Below, piece after piece: positions 6,370 to 6,461 of a stretch of DNA of 6,461 bases. Below the pieces are notes generated by a model. The model was given only the letters and a program-made list of their open reading frames with translations. It did no database searches and was not told the DNA's origin. Source of the DNA: an uncultured Phascolarctobacterium sp. (GTDB lineage: Bacteria > Bacillota > Negativicutes > Acidaminococcales > Acidaminococcaceae); NCBI GenBank assembly GCA_949287345.1, contig CASEGD010000065.1, positions 1 through 6,461 of the forward strand. Direction: 5' to 3'. Position numbers and translations under genes: made by a program. The stretch's first letter is position 1. Every line of letters begins with the position of its first letter.

Positions 6370-6461
6370 ATGCAGCTTAACAGATATTTGCGTAATATAG
6401 ACTGGTGGCTGGTGTTTGCGGTAGCTGCGCTTATCGGCATCGGGCTGATGCTGATTGCCAG
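6370..6461 (+). CDS. rodA: RodA, SEDS peptidoglycan glycosyltransferase (5' end only)
   Basis: Only the first 30 codons are present; the reading frame runs off the window end. The N-terminus MQLNRYLRNIDWWLVF, followed by a hydrophobic helix (AVAALIGIGLMLIA), has the typical RodA opening: a short basic cytoplasmic segment with a DW pair just before the first membrane span. RodA polymerises lipid II into glycan strands in the elongasome with PBP2. SD GGAGG (6361-6365) is rather close, 4 nt before ATG 6370. It starts 10 nt after the PBP2 gene. FtsW is the alternative SEDS member, but the PBP2/mreBCD context favours RodA (also named mrdB). Confidence 0.88.
   Translation, partial: MQLNRYLRNIDWWLVFAVAALIGIGLMLIA

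Noticed and set aside
1..6461. Mobile element, defence island or CRISPR array
   Set aside because: No transposase, integrase, terminal inverted repeats, spaced direct repeats or defence-type domains were seen. Most of the window is a conserved housekeeping operon.

Overview
The window looks like bacterial chromosome from a Firmicute, most probably a diderm one of the Negativicutes (Acidaminococcaceae-like). This is inferred from the gene order radC-mreB-mreC-mreD-PBP2-rodA, strong Shine-Dalgarno sequences, TTG/GTG starts and mid-range GC. The genus cannot be fixed from the sequence alone. Every supported gene is on the + strand; long minus-strand frames are shadows of real genes.

Region 1 (1-1300) is a self-contained two-gene transcription unit. 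It opens right after a rho-independent terminator of an upstream unit (28-57). The next promoter's -10 box (62-67) follows that hairpin at once, and its best -35 lies inside it. The first gene (106-819) encodes an uncharacterised membrane protein: two N-terminal membrane segments, a soluble beta-rich domain and a highly charged Ala/Glu/Lys tail. The second (823-1263), three bases later, encodes a small protein with a four-cysteine zinc ribbon, a Pro-rich linker and an unrecognised C-terminal domain. A clear terminator (1272-1300) closes the unit. Its function is unknown.

Region 2 (1301-1455) is a regulatory gap. It holds an extended -10 promoter (1350-1378), a leader of about 70 nt with a possible imperfect hairpin and a 12-codon upstream frame, and the SD for radC.

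Region 3 (1456-6461, continuing off the end) is a tightly packed operon: radC, mreB, mreC, mreD, the class B penicillin-binding protein gene (PBP2/mrdA) and the start of rodA. Gaps are 10, 11, -4, 27 and 10 nt, with no terminator between genes. MreB filaments, the MreC/MreD membrane partners, the RodA glycosyltransferase and the PBP2 transpeptidase together form the elongasome, which inserts peptidoglycan along the side wall of rod-shaped cells. RadC is a JAMM-fold protein of unsettled role that often neighbours mreB in Firmicutes.

Overall this is a conserved housekeeping locus. The least understood part is the two-gene unit in region 1. I see no mobile element, CRISPR array, tRNA or rRNA, and no firm sign of a new defence or other accessory system.
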